A stretch of 64,000 nucleotides of DNA from NCBI GenBank assembly GCA_965237575.1, contig CBDEGI010000002.1:806001-870000 (forward strand), written 5' to 3'. Made by a program: the position numbers and the translations under genes. The stretch comes from JAKZVK01 sp965237575. GTDB taxonomy: Bacteria > Acidobacteriota > Terriglobia > Bryobacterales > UBA6623. The notes under the pieces are model-generated. The model saw only the letters and a list, made by a program, of their open reading frames with translations. It made no database searches and was not told the DNA's origin. Below are positions 8,743-17,306 of this stretch, one piece after another; position 1 is the stretch's first letter; each line of letters begins with the position of its first letter.

Positions 8743-10281
8743 ATGGCGCTATTCAAGACCCGTACTGCCGCGATCTACGGCGTCGACGCCCTGCTGATCG
8801 ACGTCGAAGTGGACGTCTACATGGGCTCGATCAAGGACTACTTCACCGTCGGCTTGCCCGATACGGCGGTCAAGGAGAGCCGCGAGCGGATCAAGTCGTC
8901 GCTGATCAATGCGGGTTTCGGGTATCCCAACAAGGCAATAACGGTCAACCTGGCTCCGGCCAACATCCGTAAGGAAGGGGCGGGGTTTGATCTGCCGATG
9001 GCGCTGGGAATCATGGGCGCGATGGGGACGATTCCCTCCGACGCGATGGAGAACTTCCTCGTCGTCGGCGAGCTTTCCCTCGACGGCGGGTTGCGGCCGG
9101 TGCGCGGGGCGCTGCCCGTCGCCGTGTGCGCCAAGGCTGCCGGCATACCCAACGTGATCGTACCGGCGTCGAATGCCGCGGAGGCGGCAGTCGTGGAAGG
9201 CGTAAACGTGTACGGGGTCTACGGGGTCGACTACCTCGGCGACGTCGTGCAGTTGATCGAAAAGCCCGAATCACGCAAGCCGGCCAGCGGCAAGCACGCA
9301 CTCAACGGGACGACCGACATCCACAAACACATCCACGACTTCCGTGACGTCAAGGGGCAGGAAACGGCCAAGCGCGCACTCGAGATTGCGGCCGCCGGAG
9401 GACACAACATCCTCATGGTCGGCCCGCCCGGCTCGGGCAAGACCATGCTGGCGAAGCGCTTCTCGGGCATCTTGCCGGGCCTGACGTTTGACGAGGCTCT
9501 CGAAACCACCAAGGTTCACAGTGTTGCGGGCGTGCTCGATTCCGAGCATGGATTAATCCGCGAGCGGCCCTTCCGCGCGCCGCACCACAGTATTTCGAAT
9601 GCCGGCCTTGTCGGCGGCGGCATGGGAGTGGCCAAGCCCGGCGAAGTCAGCTTCGCGCACAACGGTGTTCTGTTCCTCGACGAGTTCCCCGAATTCCCGA
9701 GGAACGTCCTGGAACTTCTCCGCCAGCCCCTCGAGGACGGCTGCATCACCATTGTGCGCTCCGACTTGGCCCTGACGTTCCCTTCGACGTTCATGTTGGT
9801 GGCGGCAATGAATCCTTGTCCGTGCGGCTACTTTGGCGACCCGAACCGCGACTGCCGCTGCACGCCCGCCCAGATCCAGCGCTACGTCGCCAAGATCAGC
9901 GGCCCGCTGCTCGACAGGATCGATATTCACGTGGAGGTGCCGCCGGTTCGTTATCGCGAATTGCGTTCCACGCAGAGCGCCGAAAGCTCGGCGGATATCC
10001 GGGCGCGGGCCGAGGCCGGCCGCCGTCTTCAAATGGAGCGCGGCTACTCCAACGCTCGCATGCCCGCAAAGATGGTTCGCGAGCACTGCCAACTCGACGA
10101 GGCCGGTGAGAAGACCCTCGAGACGGCCGTACAGCGGCTGGGGCTCTCCGCCCGCGCTCACGACCGTATCCTCAAAGTGTCGCGCACCATCGCCGACCTC
10201 GACGGCCAACGGCAAGTCACCGTCAAGCACCTCGCCGAAGCGGTGCAATACCGCAGTTTGGACCGCACGTACTGGGCTTGA
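8743..10281 (+). CDS. comM: ComM/YifB-family Mg-chelatase-like AAA+ ATPase
   Basis: 512 residues, the usual length for the family. The N-terminal ribosomal-S5-like/ChlI domain (residues 1-170) holds VGLPDTAVKESRERIKSSL. The AAA+ core has Walker A GPPGSGKT at 227-234 and Walker B VLFLDEF at about 309-315, and the cysteine-rich NPCPCGYFGD segment typical of YifB. The C-terminal Mg_chelatase_C region ends YRSLDRTYW. ComM is known to act as a hexameric helicase that promotes branch migration during natural transformation. No other competence gene is present here. Confidence 0.95.
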   Translation: MALFKTRTAAIYGVDALLIDVEVDVYMGSIKDYFTVGLPDTAVKESRERIKSSLINAGFGYPNKAITVNLAPANIRKEGAGFDLPMALGIMGAMGTIPSDAMENFLVVGELSLDGGLRPVRGALPVAVCAKAAGIPNVIVPASNAAEAAVVEGVNVYGVYGVDYLGDVVQLIEKPESRKPASGKHALNGTTDIHKHIHDFRDVKGQETAKRALEIAAAGGHNILMVGPPGSGKTMLAKRFSGILPGLTFDEALETTKVHSVAGVLDSEHGLIRERPFRAPHHSISNAGLVGGGMGVAKPGEVSFAHNGVLFLDEFPEFPRNVLELLRQPLEDGCITIVRSDLALTFPSTFMLVAAMNPCPCGYFGDPNRDCRCTPAQIQRYVAKISGPLLDRIDIHVEVPPVRYRELRSTQSAESSADIRARAEAGRRLQMERGYSNARMPAKMVREHCQLDEAGEKTLETAVQRLGLSARAHDRILKVSRTIADLDGQRQVTVKHLAEAVQYRSLDRTYWA

Positions 10282-10301
10282 TCAGGCTGGGTCCAACTGC
10301 T

Positions 10302-10445
10302 TTCCGGCGCAAAAAGTGTGGCAGCGGTGCTTCTGGGTACAGTCAGCCAATTTTCGCGCCGGAAGGACGTCGGTAAGCGGCTCATTCCGTGTGCGCCCAG
10401 AAGATGGTGACAGTCCCCGAAGGGAAGCGCATCAATTCTTGCGCC
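10302..10445 (+). repeat. GCGCCGGAA-box repeats and GACAGTCCCCGAAGGGAAG motif
   Basis: The gap between comM and the toxin-antitoxin operon contains three GCGCCGGAA boxes in both orientations (near 10304, 10357 and 10439); a fourth is at about 39256 as TTTTTGCGCCGGAAAG. It also has GACAGTCCCCGAAGGGAAG at about 10409-10427, whose complement recurs at 16955-16973. These are short dispersed repeats without evident coding function. Confidence 0.4.
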
Positions 10446-10475
10446 GGAAGACAACGAGCGAGGGTCGGGCCATCG

Positions 10476-10506
10476 GATCAGTGATATCATATTGATATCA
10501 CTGATC
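10476..10506. promoter_or_regulatory. 31-base palindromic operator of the vapBC-type operon
   Basis: Perfect inverted repeat GATCAGTGATATCA-TAT-TGATATCACTGATC with 14-base arms, 11 bases before the antitoxin start and adjoining its GGAG ribosome site. Ribbon-helix-helix antitoxins of the FitA/VapB kind bind such palindromes and repress their own operon, so this is the likely autoregulatory operator. Confidence 0.8.
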
Positions 10507-10517
10507 TGGAGTAAGCC

Positions 10518-10754
10518 ATGCCTGACATCCTGGTGCGCGACCTGTCGAAACAAACCATTGACAAACTCAAGAAGCAGGCGAAGAGTCGCAATCGCTCCCT
10601 GCAGCAGGAGGTCAAAACGGTACTGGAGAATGCGGCCGGCCTCTCCTTGGCTGACTTCGCCGAAAGGGCCAAACGCCTCAGAGAGAAGATTCGGCGAATC
10701 CACCCCATCCAGAGTGATAGCGTCGATTTGATCCGAGAGGACCGCGAGCGGTGA
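10518..10754 (+). CDS. FitA/VapB-like ribbon-helix-helix antitoxin
   Basis: 78 residues. The N-terminus PDILVRDLSKQTIDKLKKQA followed by KSRNRSLQQEVKTVLENAA is the Arc-type ribbon-helix-helix of FitA-like antitoxins; the C-terminal 30 residues are the toxin-binding tail. The stop codon overlaps the GTG start of the toxin gene (GTGA), giving translational coupling. The protein should neutralise the PIN toxin and, with it, bind the 31-base palindrome just upstream. Confidence 0.9.
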   Translation: MPDILVRDLSKQTIDKLKKQAKSRNRSLQQEVKTVLENAAGLSLADFAERAKRLREKIRRIHPIQSDSVDLIREDRER

Positions 10755-11194
10755 TCGAGTGCGTCATTGATGCCAGCGTTGCCGTGAAGTGGTTCTTCGA
10801 GGAAGACGATAGCGAGCGCGCCGTTGCGCTGCAGGACTTTTTGGTCGAGAGAAACACCACGATTCATGTTCCCGATTTCTTCGACCTTGAAGTGGGCAAC
10901 GTCATTTGGAAGAAGTTCCGCCGGGACGAGATTTCTCAACGCTACGTGGATCGGATTCTGACCGAGTTCGCGACGCTACCCCGGCGTCGAGAGTCATCGG
11001 CCGATCTGCTTCAGCCGGCTGTCAATCTCGCCTGCGCCCTGGGATGCACAGTCTACGACGGTAGCTACGTTGCACTGGCAGTTCTCCGGGGCTGCTCCGT
11101 TTTTACGGCGGATCAGAAGCTGTTTCGTGTGGTTGAGAAGAGTCCCTGGGAAGAGCAGGTCGTCCTACTGAAACATTGGGCGCCCCCCGCCTGA
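10751..11194 (+). CDS. VapC-family PIN-domain ribonuclease toxin
   Basis: 147 residues from GTG at 10751. PIN-domain acidic residues are visible: the N-terminal Asp in CVIDASVAVKWF, the Glu in DFFDLEVGNVIW, and the C-terminal Asp pair in VYDGSYVALA and VFTADQKLF. VapC toxins are Mg-dependent endoribonucleases cutting tRNA or rRNA. A strong terminator follows, so the operon holds only these two genes. Confidence 0.9.
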   Translation: MIECVIDASVAVKWFFEEDDSERAVALQDFLVERNTTIHVPDFFDLEVGNVIWKKFRRDEISQRYVDRILTEFATLPRRRESSADLLQPAVNLACALGCTVYDGSYVALAVLRGCSVFTADQKLFRVVEKSPWEEQVVLLKHWAPPA

Positions 11195-11220
11195 AACGTA
11201 GACGCCTCTCGGGGGCGGCG

Positions 11221-11250
11221 AACCAGGCAGGCTACAGGCCTGGTTTTCTT
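11221..11250 (+). terminator. Rho-independent terminator after the toxin gene
   Basis: Stem AACCAGGC (11221-11228) pairs with GCCTGGTT (11238-11245), nine-base loop, followed by TTTTCTT. It sits between the toxin gene and the convergent 629-aa gene. Confidence 0.75.
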
Positions 11251-11265
11251 CGCGGCGACGCGGCC

Positions 11266-13155
11266 CTAATGCTTCACCATCCACCCGCGGTCCCAGGGCT
11301 GGGCCAGGGTGGGGTGGTTGGCATAACGCCGCATCTTGAACTCGAGCCGCCGGCCCGAACCGGGCTCGAGCCGCACTTCGACCACCGCGCTATCGATGGG
11401 TGTGGTCTTGCCGCCGACGGTCACCGACTCGAAGTGATGCTCTCCGTAGCCGCCCGCTTGCACGATCACGGTCCGTGGCTTGGTTTGATTCACGTTGACC
11501 AGCGTGACGGTGACGGAATCGGCAGTCATCTTCTCGACCAGCGCGGCCACGTCCTCGGGAGGGCCGGAGCGCCGGCGTTCGGGGTCGAAGTAGCGCAGCC
11601 GGGAGTGCAGAGTCCAGATCTTGCCGCCGGCGAAGTAGCCGCCCAGCATGAGGTTCGTCAGGGCTTGGGTCTGCGCGGGATTGAAGGAGAGCAGCCAGTC
11701 GGCGAGCCGGGTATCGGGTGAGGTTGGGTCGTTGTGGATCGCCTCGACGCGGTCTCGCACGTCCTCGAAAGCCGCCTGCAGCGCTTTCTCCGGGTAGCCT
11801 CCGTCCTTGCCTTCGAGAAAGCCGAGCCAGCCTTCCACCGGCAGACGCTCCAGGTCCTTGCGGTTCATCGACCAGAGATAGATCTCCAGCAGACGATCGT
11901 GATGCAGGTTGGGTTGCCAGCGGTACCACTCGGGGTCGCCCTTGTACTTGTAGCCGCGCGGGTCGCCGTACATCTGTGGCAGCATCACTTTGCCGTCGAC
12001 GACCTTCTTCTGCTCGTAGAAAAGATCCATCTGGTGGCGCAGGATGTCGATGTATTTGGTGTCGCCGGTGAGCAGGTAGGCGTTGCTGAATCCCGGCCAG
12101 GTGCCGGCAGTGAAGTAGTTGCGGTGGGCGATCTTCTCGATCTCGCCATCGAAAATGGTGAAGTTCCAGCCGTACGTACTTTTCCACCACTGGCCGTCGA
12201 AGTTGTTTCCCGGCTCGCCGTCGAGGCCGATGGTGGAGGGAATCATCCCGCCGGTCTTCGCCGTCCGCTCGACCCAGGCATCCATGTATTCGAGCACCCA
12301 GTCGCGATACTTCGACTCGTGATCGAGCATGTACGCGTTGAGGCCCAGGTTCGTCGCGGCGAGGTTCAGCCAGCTATCGCCGACGCTGTCGACATACTCG
12401 GTGCAGTGCGCCAGCATTTTGTCGTATACCGACATCAGGTCGAGCATCTTGTTGCGGCGCTGCGGGCTGTGCAGGATGTGGAAGCGTCCCGGCACGGCGT
12501 CGCCGACCCAGTCATAGACCGTCGCTTTGTGCATCATCGGGCCCTTGCTTCCGTTCCAGATGCTGCGGATGACCTTGTGCTTGGGGTCGTAGTTGGGCGC
12601 GGCCGGATCTTCGTTCATGTAGAGCCCCGCGAAACGCTTCATACGTTTTCGGAAGGTTACGTCGGTCGGGTCCGCAAGGCCCTGGAACATGAAACCGCGC
12701 ATGCCTTCGCCGGTGTGGAACCAGTCCGACTGGGTGATGAACTCGTTGTGGTAAGCGCCGTTTTCGGCGATTTTCGTCTTCTTAGTGCGTAGCTCGTTGT
12801 ACTGGATCAGGTGGCCTTCGAGGCCCTTCTTGAAGAGCTTCAGGGCCGAGTCGGAGCCGCCCAGCGCGTGCAGCAACGTCCAGTTGAAGTAGGTCTCGAT
12901 GGCGTCGTCGGGACCGTCAAGCGTTCCCCAGCGAATCGTGTGCAGCAGGTAGCCGCGCTCGTCGATGTAGCGGTCAGCGAAGAGTTCCACCGCGTCGGAA
13001 TTCGCGCGCAGCAGCTCCCGCTCCATCAGCGCCCAGCCCGGCGGCGGCATCGGCTCGTCAATCACAACGGTGACGTCGTCCGCTGAGCCGACACCGACGC
13101 CGGCGATCAGGGTCAGGAAACAAGTAGTGGTCAGGCGAGCCAACACGGTACGCAT
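11266..13155 (-). CDS. Large secreted protein, possible alpha/alpha-barrel glycosidase-like fold
   Basis: 629 residues. The signal peptide is MRTVLARLTTTCFLTLIAGVGVGSAD. The mature protein is rich in Trp/Tyr/His with helical repeats such as FNWTLLHALGGSDSALKLFKKG, WLNLAATNLGLNAYML and YWSxxxRKDLER-type segments, which resemble six-hairpin/alpha-alpha barrel carbohydrate-active enzymes. The last about 100 residues are beta-rich (VTVTLVNVNQTKPRTVIVQAGGYGEH), like a C-terminal beta-sandwich. I do not recognise a characterised family, so the glycosidase idea is inference from composition. It faces vapC and shares its terminator region. Confidence 0.75.
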   Translation of the reverse strand: MRTVLARLTTTCFLTLIAGVGVGSADDVTVVIDEPMPPPGWALMERELLRANSDAVELFADRYIDERGYLLHTIRWGTLDGPDDAIETYFNWTLLHALGGSDSALKLFKKGLEGHLIQYNELRTKKTKIAENGAYHNEFITQSDWFHTGEGMRGFMFQGLADPTDVTFRKRMKRFAGLYMNEDPAAPNYDPKHKVIRSIWNGSKGPMMHKATVYDWVGDAVPGRFHILHSPQRRNKMLDLMSVYDKMLAHCTEYVDSVGDSWLNLAATNLGLNAYMLDHESKYRDWVLEYMDAWVERTAKTGGMIPSTIGLDGEPGNNFDGQWWKSTYGWNFTIFDGEIEKIAHRNYFTAGTWPGFSNAYLLTGDTKYIDILRHQMDLFYEQKKVVDGKVMLPQMYGDPRGYKYKGDPEWYRWQPNLHHDRLLEIYLWSMNRKDLERLPVEGWLGFLEGKDGGYPEKALQAAFEDVRDRVEAIHNDPTSPDTRLADWLLSFNPAQTQALTNLMLGGYFAGGKIWTLHSRLRYFDPERRRSGPPEDVAALVEKMTADSVTVTLVNVNQTKPRTVIVQAGGYGEHHFESVTVGGKTTPIDSAVVEVRLEPGSGRRLEFKMRRYANHPTLAQPWDRGWMVKH

Positions 13156-13345
13156 GGGAATTCTCCTACGGAAGCCCCCCTACCGGAGACCCCCTTACGG
13201 GAACAAAGTGCTCCATTGTACATCGTTGGAAACGCCTTGCGGCCGGGCCTAGACCACAGCCCACACCTTTGCCCCACCTTGCCCGGTAGCGCGGTATCAT
13301 AAGTGTTAGCCCGCAAAGAGGTTTCACCTTCCCTGGGAGGAGGCC

Positions 13346-14227
13346 GTGACAGCACGTATCCGTCAAATCCTCCTCGCTTCTCGACTCCCCCTGTTGTTGC
13401 TTGCCGGTTTCTTGGCACTGCTGCCGGGCCGGTCGCCGGCGTCGGTGTGTGACGACCTGCTGGCGGTGCAGCAGCGATCGGCCGGCCGGCCGTCTCCCGA
13501 GAGCCAGGACCGGATCGCCTACCTCCAGCGGCTGCTCGACAAGAAAACGGTCGAGATCGAGCGGACGATCGCCGCGGCGGCCCCCATCCCCGAGCAGGTC
13601 GGGCGCGGCGACGACGGTCCGAAAGGCCCATGTGAAGACCTGCTCACCGTCCACCGCGCCAAGCTAAACGACGCCCTCAAGAAGTTCAACGAGGAGCGGG
13701 CGTGTCTGTCGACATCCCACCCATCGATCCCATCGGACATCATTCGCATCGTCCGCGCGATGAACAACGTCCGGTGCGGCACCGACGGGAATCCATCGGC
13801 GGTTGTCGCGAAATCGCCCTTTCCAGTAGTATCTCCGCCGCCCACACCGGGGCTGGCCGCGGATACACCCCCGAAGTCCCCTGCATCGAAGCCACCTGCA
13901 TCGAAGCAGCCTGCACCGCCGCCGTCCACGTCCAGCCTTCCGGGCCAGTGTTCGGGGCTGGCACCGACGGGCAATCAGACCCGCGTTCCCTTCGTGCTTG
14001 GCATGTCGCACCAGCGGGCCACGATAGAGATGGGTCTGGTGGGTCTCAAGTCGTTCGCCTTCGAATATCAAGAAGCCGAGAATCCCAGCCAGAACGGCCA
14101 GGTGACCGGTACCAACCCGGCGCCCTGTACCGTCGTACCACTGGGGTCAACGGTCGACATCGCCTACAAGGCCGACTACGTTGACCCGCAAGGCGCCGCC
14201 GCCCAGAGCAGCACCCCGGACCGCTAG
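13346..14227 (+). CDS. Exported protein with C-terminal PASTA domain
   Basis: 293 residues from GTG at 13346, preceded by a strong ribosome site (GGGAGGAGG). Signal peptide (LLLLAGFLALLPGRSPA), then two short Cys-containing helical segments (CDDLLAVQQR and CEDLLTVHRAK), a Pro/Ser/Ala-rich linker with PASKPPASKQ repeats, and a PASTA-like domain from about residue 215 (TRVPFVLGMSHQRATIEM to GSTVDIAYK). PASTA domains bind peptidoglycan fragments or act as structural modules, so a wall-associated role is plausible. No enzyme domain is visible. Confidence 0.8.
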   Translation: MTARIRQILLASRLPLLLLAGFLALLPGRSPASVCDDLLAVQQRSAGRPSPESQDRIAYLQRLLDKKTVEIERTIAAAAPIPEQVGRGDDGPKGPCEDLLTVHRAKLNDALKKFNEERACLSTSHPSIPSDIIRIVRAMNNVRCGTDGNPSAVVAKSPFPVVSPPPTPGLAADTPPKSPASKPPASKQPAPPPSTSSLPGQCSGLAPTGNQTRVPFVLGMSHQRATIEMGLVGLKSFAFEYQEAENPSQNGQVTGTNPAPCTVVPLGSTVDIAYKADYVDPQGAAAQSSTPDR

Positions 14228-14270
14228 CAGTGTGTGGCAAAACCGAGAACCGTGCGAATTACAATGTAGC

Positions 14271-14288
14271 GGCACGGCATGCCGTGCC
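14271..14288. repeat. Dispersed GC palindrome GGCACGGCATGCCGTGCC, copy 1
   Basis: A perfect 18-base palindrome preceded by GTAGC. Longer relatives are at 22249-22268, 49583-49602 and 49633-49652. It is always intergenic and usually follows GTAGG, suggesting a REP-like repeat. Confidence 0.7.
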
Positions 14289-14383
14289 CGCCTGCTCGAC
14301 GTACCGCAACATTTGGGTGTGTCTTACGGTCGTGACAAGAAGCCCGACCTTCACCACGCTGCTAGCCGCGAAGCGGCGACCGG

Positions 14384-14822
14384 ATGTTAGCCTGGGGTGA
14401 CGCCGCTAGGCGGAACCCCAGGTATCGAACCTCGTGTGTCGGGAGCCCTGACAGGGCGATGGAAAAGCCTCGGCGGACCGAGCCGTTGTCGGTTCAACAG
14501 CAGTCCGTATCGCCCCGGACGAGTGTCGCCGCCCCCGGCGCATGACTCGGGGGCACTGGGGGCCCTCCCGAACTCTCGTTTTCACGAAATCCCGTGGGAC
14601 GATCTGGCACTCCGCCGAGATCGACGTTGCTCCTCTGCTTCCTCCGATTCCAGGGTAACAAGAGGGTGCAAGGGGTTTGACCCGCGTGGAGCGGCAAGTG
14701 ATTGAAAGGAAGGGAATAAATATTTGGAAGATTCGTGACTCAAATTGCGGTTCGTGGTGCGATGGCGAGACGGAGTCCCAGGGGGGACCACGGATCATGG
14801 CAGGGTGCCGGAGCCCCGCAGG
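14384..14822 (-). repeat. About 440-bp dispersed repeat, copy D
   Basis: Nearly identical in order and sequence to 17307-17752. It opens with a nested hairpin (CCTGGGGTGACGCCGC to AACCCCAGG, 14390-14423) and contains GATTCCAGGGTAACAAGAGGGT, also found at 38964-39106. On the minus strand its start shares the leader signature (GTCAC, then TTATTCCC, then CTTTCAATCACTT) with the sequences in front of the HTH genes. It adjoins a wrecked HTH gene. No open frame in it looks real. Confidence 0.75.
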
Positions 14823-14829
14823 CGGGCGG

Positions 14830-15031
14830 CGGCCGCGACGGATCTGGCCGATAGCAGGGCCAGCAAGGTGAGTTGCTTCGCCTGGGTGAGGGCCGGTTCC
14901 GGGTCGGCGGATGCCACGGAAAGCTCGTTGGCCGGCTGGAGCTGTCTGGATTTGGCAGGATCTGTCAGGATTTGGCGCGGTTTTCGGGATGATTACAAAG
15001 ATTCTTTACGTTCTTGCTCTTCTTCACTCAT
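14830..15031 (-). pseudogene. Remnant of a phBC6A51-like HTH gene (copy C)
   Basis: On the minus strand ATG at 15031 begins MSEEEQERKESL and then meets TAA at codon 13. The same frame continues SSRKPRQILTDPAKS to LTQAKQLTLLALLSARSVAA, which lines up with LTPGQELALPALLTCPTIRAA of the intact HTH protein at 21646. The frame is lost where the copy D repeat begins. So this is a broken, truncated paralogue behind the same leader. Confidence 0.65.
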
Positions 15032-15240
15032 GGGTCACCTCGCACGGCGCCGGTGCGGATCGGTGACCTGGGTTGGGATTGTGGTGTTGCACTTGTTGTG
15101 CCTGTTGGGCGACGGGAACGCCCGTTCGCTCTCTTCGCTTCTAGTGTAAGGCTCGATTGTGCGGCGGCGGGGCGGATTGGAAGGTAAGTGGTTGAAAGGA
15201 TGGGGGAAATTATTTTTGAAACTTTGTGACCGGCGGGGAG
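15032..15240 (-). repeat. HTH-gene leader repeat, copy C
   Basis: About 210 bp directly upstream (minus strand) of the remnant start. Blocks shared with 21430-21645 and 61256-61450: GGTCAC, a T/A-rich patch, CTTTCAACCACTTACCT, CACAATCGA, CCTTACACTAGAAG, AACACCACAATCCC, GGTCACCGATCCGC and GAGGTGACCCATGAGTGA at the start codon. The order and spacing match copy 61256 closely. Confidence 0.75.
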
Positions 15241-15418
15241 GGGCACGGCCTAGGCGAGAGGCGATCGTTTGCTTCAGCGGCAAAAGTCGTAGCCTGTCCC
15301 CGACTTCCCGTGTCCCCGACTTCCCGTCCCGACTTCCCCTGCCCGCTTTCTGGTCGTGGCAGTCATCCATCCAGGTCCACTAGTCCCGGCGTACAATGGA
15401 CATCTCAGGAGAACCACC

Positions 15419-16603
15419 ATGACCCATCGAAGAACTCGTCGCGAATTGCTGCGGACCGGACCGGCCGCCCTAGCCGGCTCGCTGCTTGCCGGCAGCGCCG
15501 CCGTCACCACAGTCGAAGGCAAACCCTTCTCCGCAAGCGGTCTCAACGGATGCCAACTATTGCCCGGCGCGCAATTCCATGTGGCCATTGATGACAAGGG
15601 GCTCTGGCCCAATCTCACCAAGCTGCCGAACGGCGATCTGGCGGCAGCCGTCTACAACCACCCCAGCCACGGGTACGGAAGTAATAGCGACGTCGAGCTG
15701 TGGGTCAGCCAGGATCGTGGTATCAACTGGGTCCTGCGTAGCAAGATCACCGACCATCCCGAAGAGCCCAACGCGATTCGCATGAATCACGCCGTGGGTC
15801 TGAACGCGGATGGAGACCTCGTGGCCATCGTCAGCGGGTACCACGAGGGGCAGAAGAGACCCTTTCTCCCACTGCAACGCTGCCTCTCGAGCGACAACGG
15901 CAAGACCTGGCGACGGGACCTGCTCGACCTCAAGCTCGTCCCCCATGGCGACATCTTCCCGCTGCCCGACGGTCGGCTCGTCTGTCCGATGTACACCGGT
16001 ACTAACAAGATACCGAGGGGACGCCGGTCCTCCGTCTTCTTCAGCGAGGACGGAGGCCTGACGTGGGGCGGCGAGCGGGCTGTTGGGGAAGTCGGCGAGA
16101 CGCACATCATCCGCCGCCGGGCCGGCAACTGGCTGGCGGTTGGGCGGACGAGCTGTCTCGACCGTATGGACGACGCGTTACCGCATGGCAGCGGCGAGGT
16201 CCTGTTCGAGTCCAGCGACGAGGGCAAAACCTGGTCGCCGCCGAAGCCGTTATCGCCCCAGGGTCAAGAGAACGCGCACCTGTTGGAGTTGGCCGATGGC
16301 CGTCTGCTGTGCTCCTTCACGAGCCGCATCCCCGGGTTGTTTGGCGTGGTGTTGCGGATGAGCGGCGACGCCGGCAAGTCGTGGTCGTATCCCGTCGTGC
16401 TGCTGTCGGCGCCACACCGAGATTGGCACAAAACCGACTGTGGGTATCCCTCCAGCGTGCAGCTCGACGATGGCTCGATTGTCACGGCCTACTACTTCGG
16501 CCCGCAGCGACCCGAGTGGGCGGCCTATGGCCTTCCCTGGCACCAGCGTTACCACATGGGTGTGGCGCGTTGGAACCTGTCGGTTTGGCCCGAAGACGCG
16601 TGA
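15419..16603 (+). CDS. Tat-exported sialidase-like (BNR/Asp-box) protein
   Basis: 394 residues from ATG at 15419, preceded by AGGAGA; an in-frame start at 15356 is rejected because THRRTRRELLRTGPAALAG is a twin-arginine signal that must be terminal. The body shows repeated Asp-box type motifs (SQDRGINWVLR, SSDNGKTWRRD, SEDGGLTWGGE, SSDEGKTWSPP, SGDAGKSWSY), the signature of six-bladed BNR/sialidase propellers, with the Arg of CMYTGTNKIPRGRRSS-type active-site loops. Likely an extracytoplasmic glycosidase or glycan-binding propeller (PF13088-like); the substrate cannot be read from sequence. A TACAAT at 15391 could be its -10. Confidence 0.85.
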   Translation: MTHRRTRRELLRTGPAALAGSLLAGSAAVTTVEGKPFSASGLNGCQLLPGAQFHVAIDDKGLWPNLTKLPNGDLAAAVYNHPSHGYGSNSDVELWVSQDRGINWVLRSKITDHPEEPNAIRMNHAVGLNADGDLVAIVSGYHEGQKRPFLPLQRCLSSDNGKTWRRDLLDLKLVPHGDIFPLPDGRLVCPMYTGTNKIPRGRRSSVFFSEDGGLTWGGERAVGEVGETHIIRRRAGNWLAVGRTSCLDRMDDALPHGSGEVLFESSDEGKTWSPPKPLSPQGQENAHLLELADGRLLCSFTSRIPGLFGVVLRMSGDAGKSWSYPVVLLSAPHRDWHKTDCGYPSSVQLDDGSIVTAYYFGPQRPEWAAYGLPWHQRYHMGVARWNLSVWPEDA

Positions 16604-16715
16604 TTGCCTAAGGGCGAGTGAGTTTCTCAACCCGCCCATTCGCAACGCCGGCGGCGATACGACCGCCAGCGGGTCGTGCTTACGGACAGGCTCCTCTCGT
16701 GTTTATGATGTGCCT

Positions 16716-16910
16716 ATGACCAAGACGGTTCGCTTTGTCACTCTGATTCTTCTTCTCAACGTCACCACGCTTGCCGCAAGCAGCGTCCACGATTTCACCT
16801 TGCCTTCGATTGACGGCGAGCCGGTGTCCCTGGCCGACTACAACAGCAAGGTGTTGCTGATGGTCAACGTCGCCAGCCGTTGCGGTTTCACACCACAGTA
16901 CAAGGGCCTT
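16716..16910 (+). pseudogene. N-terminal fragment of a glutathione-peroxidase-like gene
   Basis: MTKTVRFVTLILLLNVTTLA is a signal peptide, followed by VHDFTLPSIDGEPVSLADY and VLLMVNVASRCGFTPQYKGL, the GPx N-terminal signature with the peroxidatic Cys at about residue 56. Identity ends abruptly after residue 65, where intergenic repeat DNA begins; a normal GPx has about 160-180 residues with Gln and Trp catalytic partners, which are missing. The open frame runs on to 17324 only by chance. Confidence 0.8.
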
Positions 16911-16964
16911 CCAGTCAGCCTCAGCCGCCTAGCAGCCCGTGGCGGAAGTTCGAAGCTTCCCTTC

Positions 16965-17048
16965 GGGGACTGCCACCCTTTTTCGCGCGTCCACGGAATC
17001 AACAGCTTGCCGCTATCTTTCGCGCGCGAAAAAGGGCTGGCTGTCCCC
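16965..17048. repeat. Long imperfect hairpin, 84 nt
   Basis: Left arm GGGGAC...CCTTTTTCGCGCG pairs with CGCGCG...GAAAAAGGG...GTCCCC. It lies just after the break in the GPx fragment. The left flank (CTTCCCTTCGGGGACTG) is the complement of a motif near 10409-10427, so it belongs to a dispersed family. Confidence 0.6.
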
Positions 17049-17087
17049 AGAGCACACATTTACCACGGGCTGCTAGTCGTTTCGCCC

Positions 17088-17129
17088 CGGAGGGGCCGAA
17101 GGATAATAGCCCACGGTTTCAACCGTGGG
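17088..17129. repeat. CCCACGGTTTCAACCGTGGG palindromic repeat
   Basis: GCCCCGGAGGGGC followed by GATAATAG and the 20-base inverted repeat at 17110-17129. This type of short intergenic repeat is common in several environmental phyla. Together with the hairpin and copy E it fills the gene-free interval 16911-18220. Confidence 0.55.
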
Positions 17130-17306
17130 TATGCGATCCCCCGGGGGCAACCATGCCCTCAAGCCCTGGAGGGGCGGCGGAGAACTTTCGACTCACCCTC
17201 CTCCCCTCGATACCGCTCCCGCTCTCATGCGCCTCCGGCACGCACGCACCGCGAACCCCCGACGCATAGCCTTAGCCGCGTAGCGCCAACCGCATCGGTG
17301 CGACGG

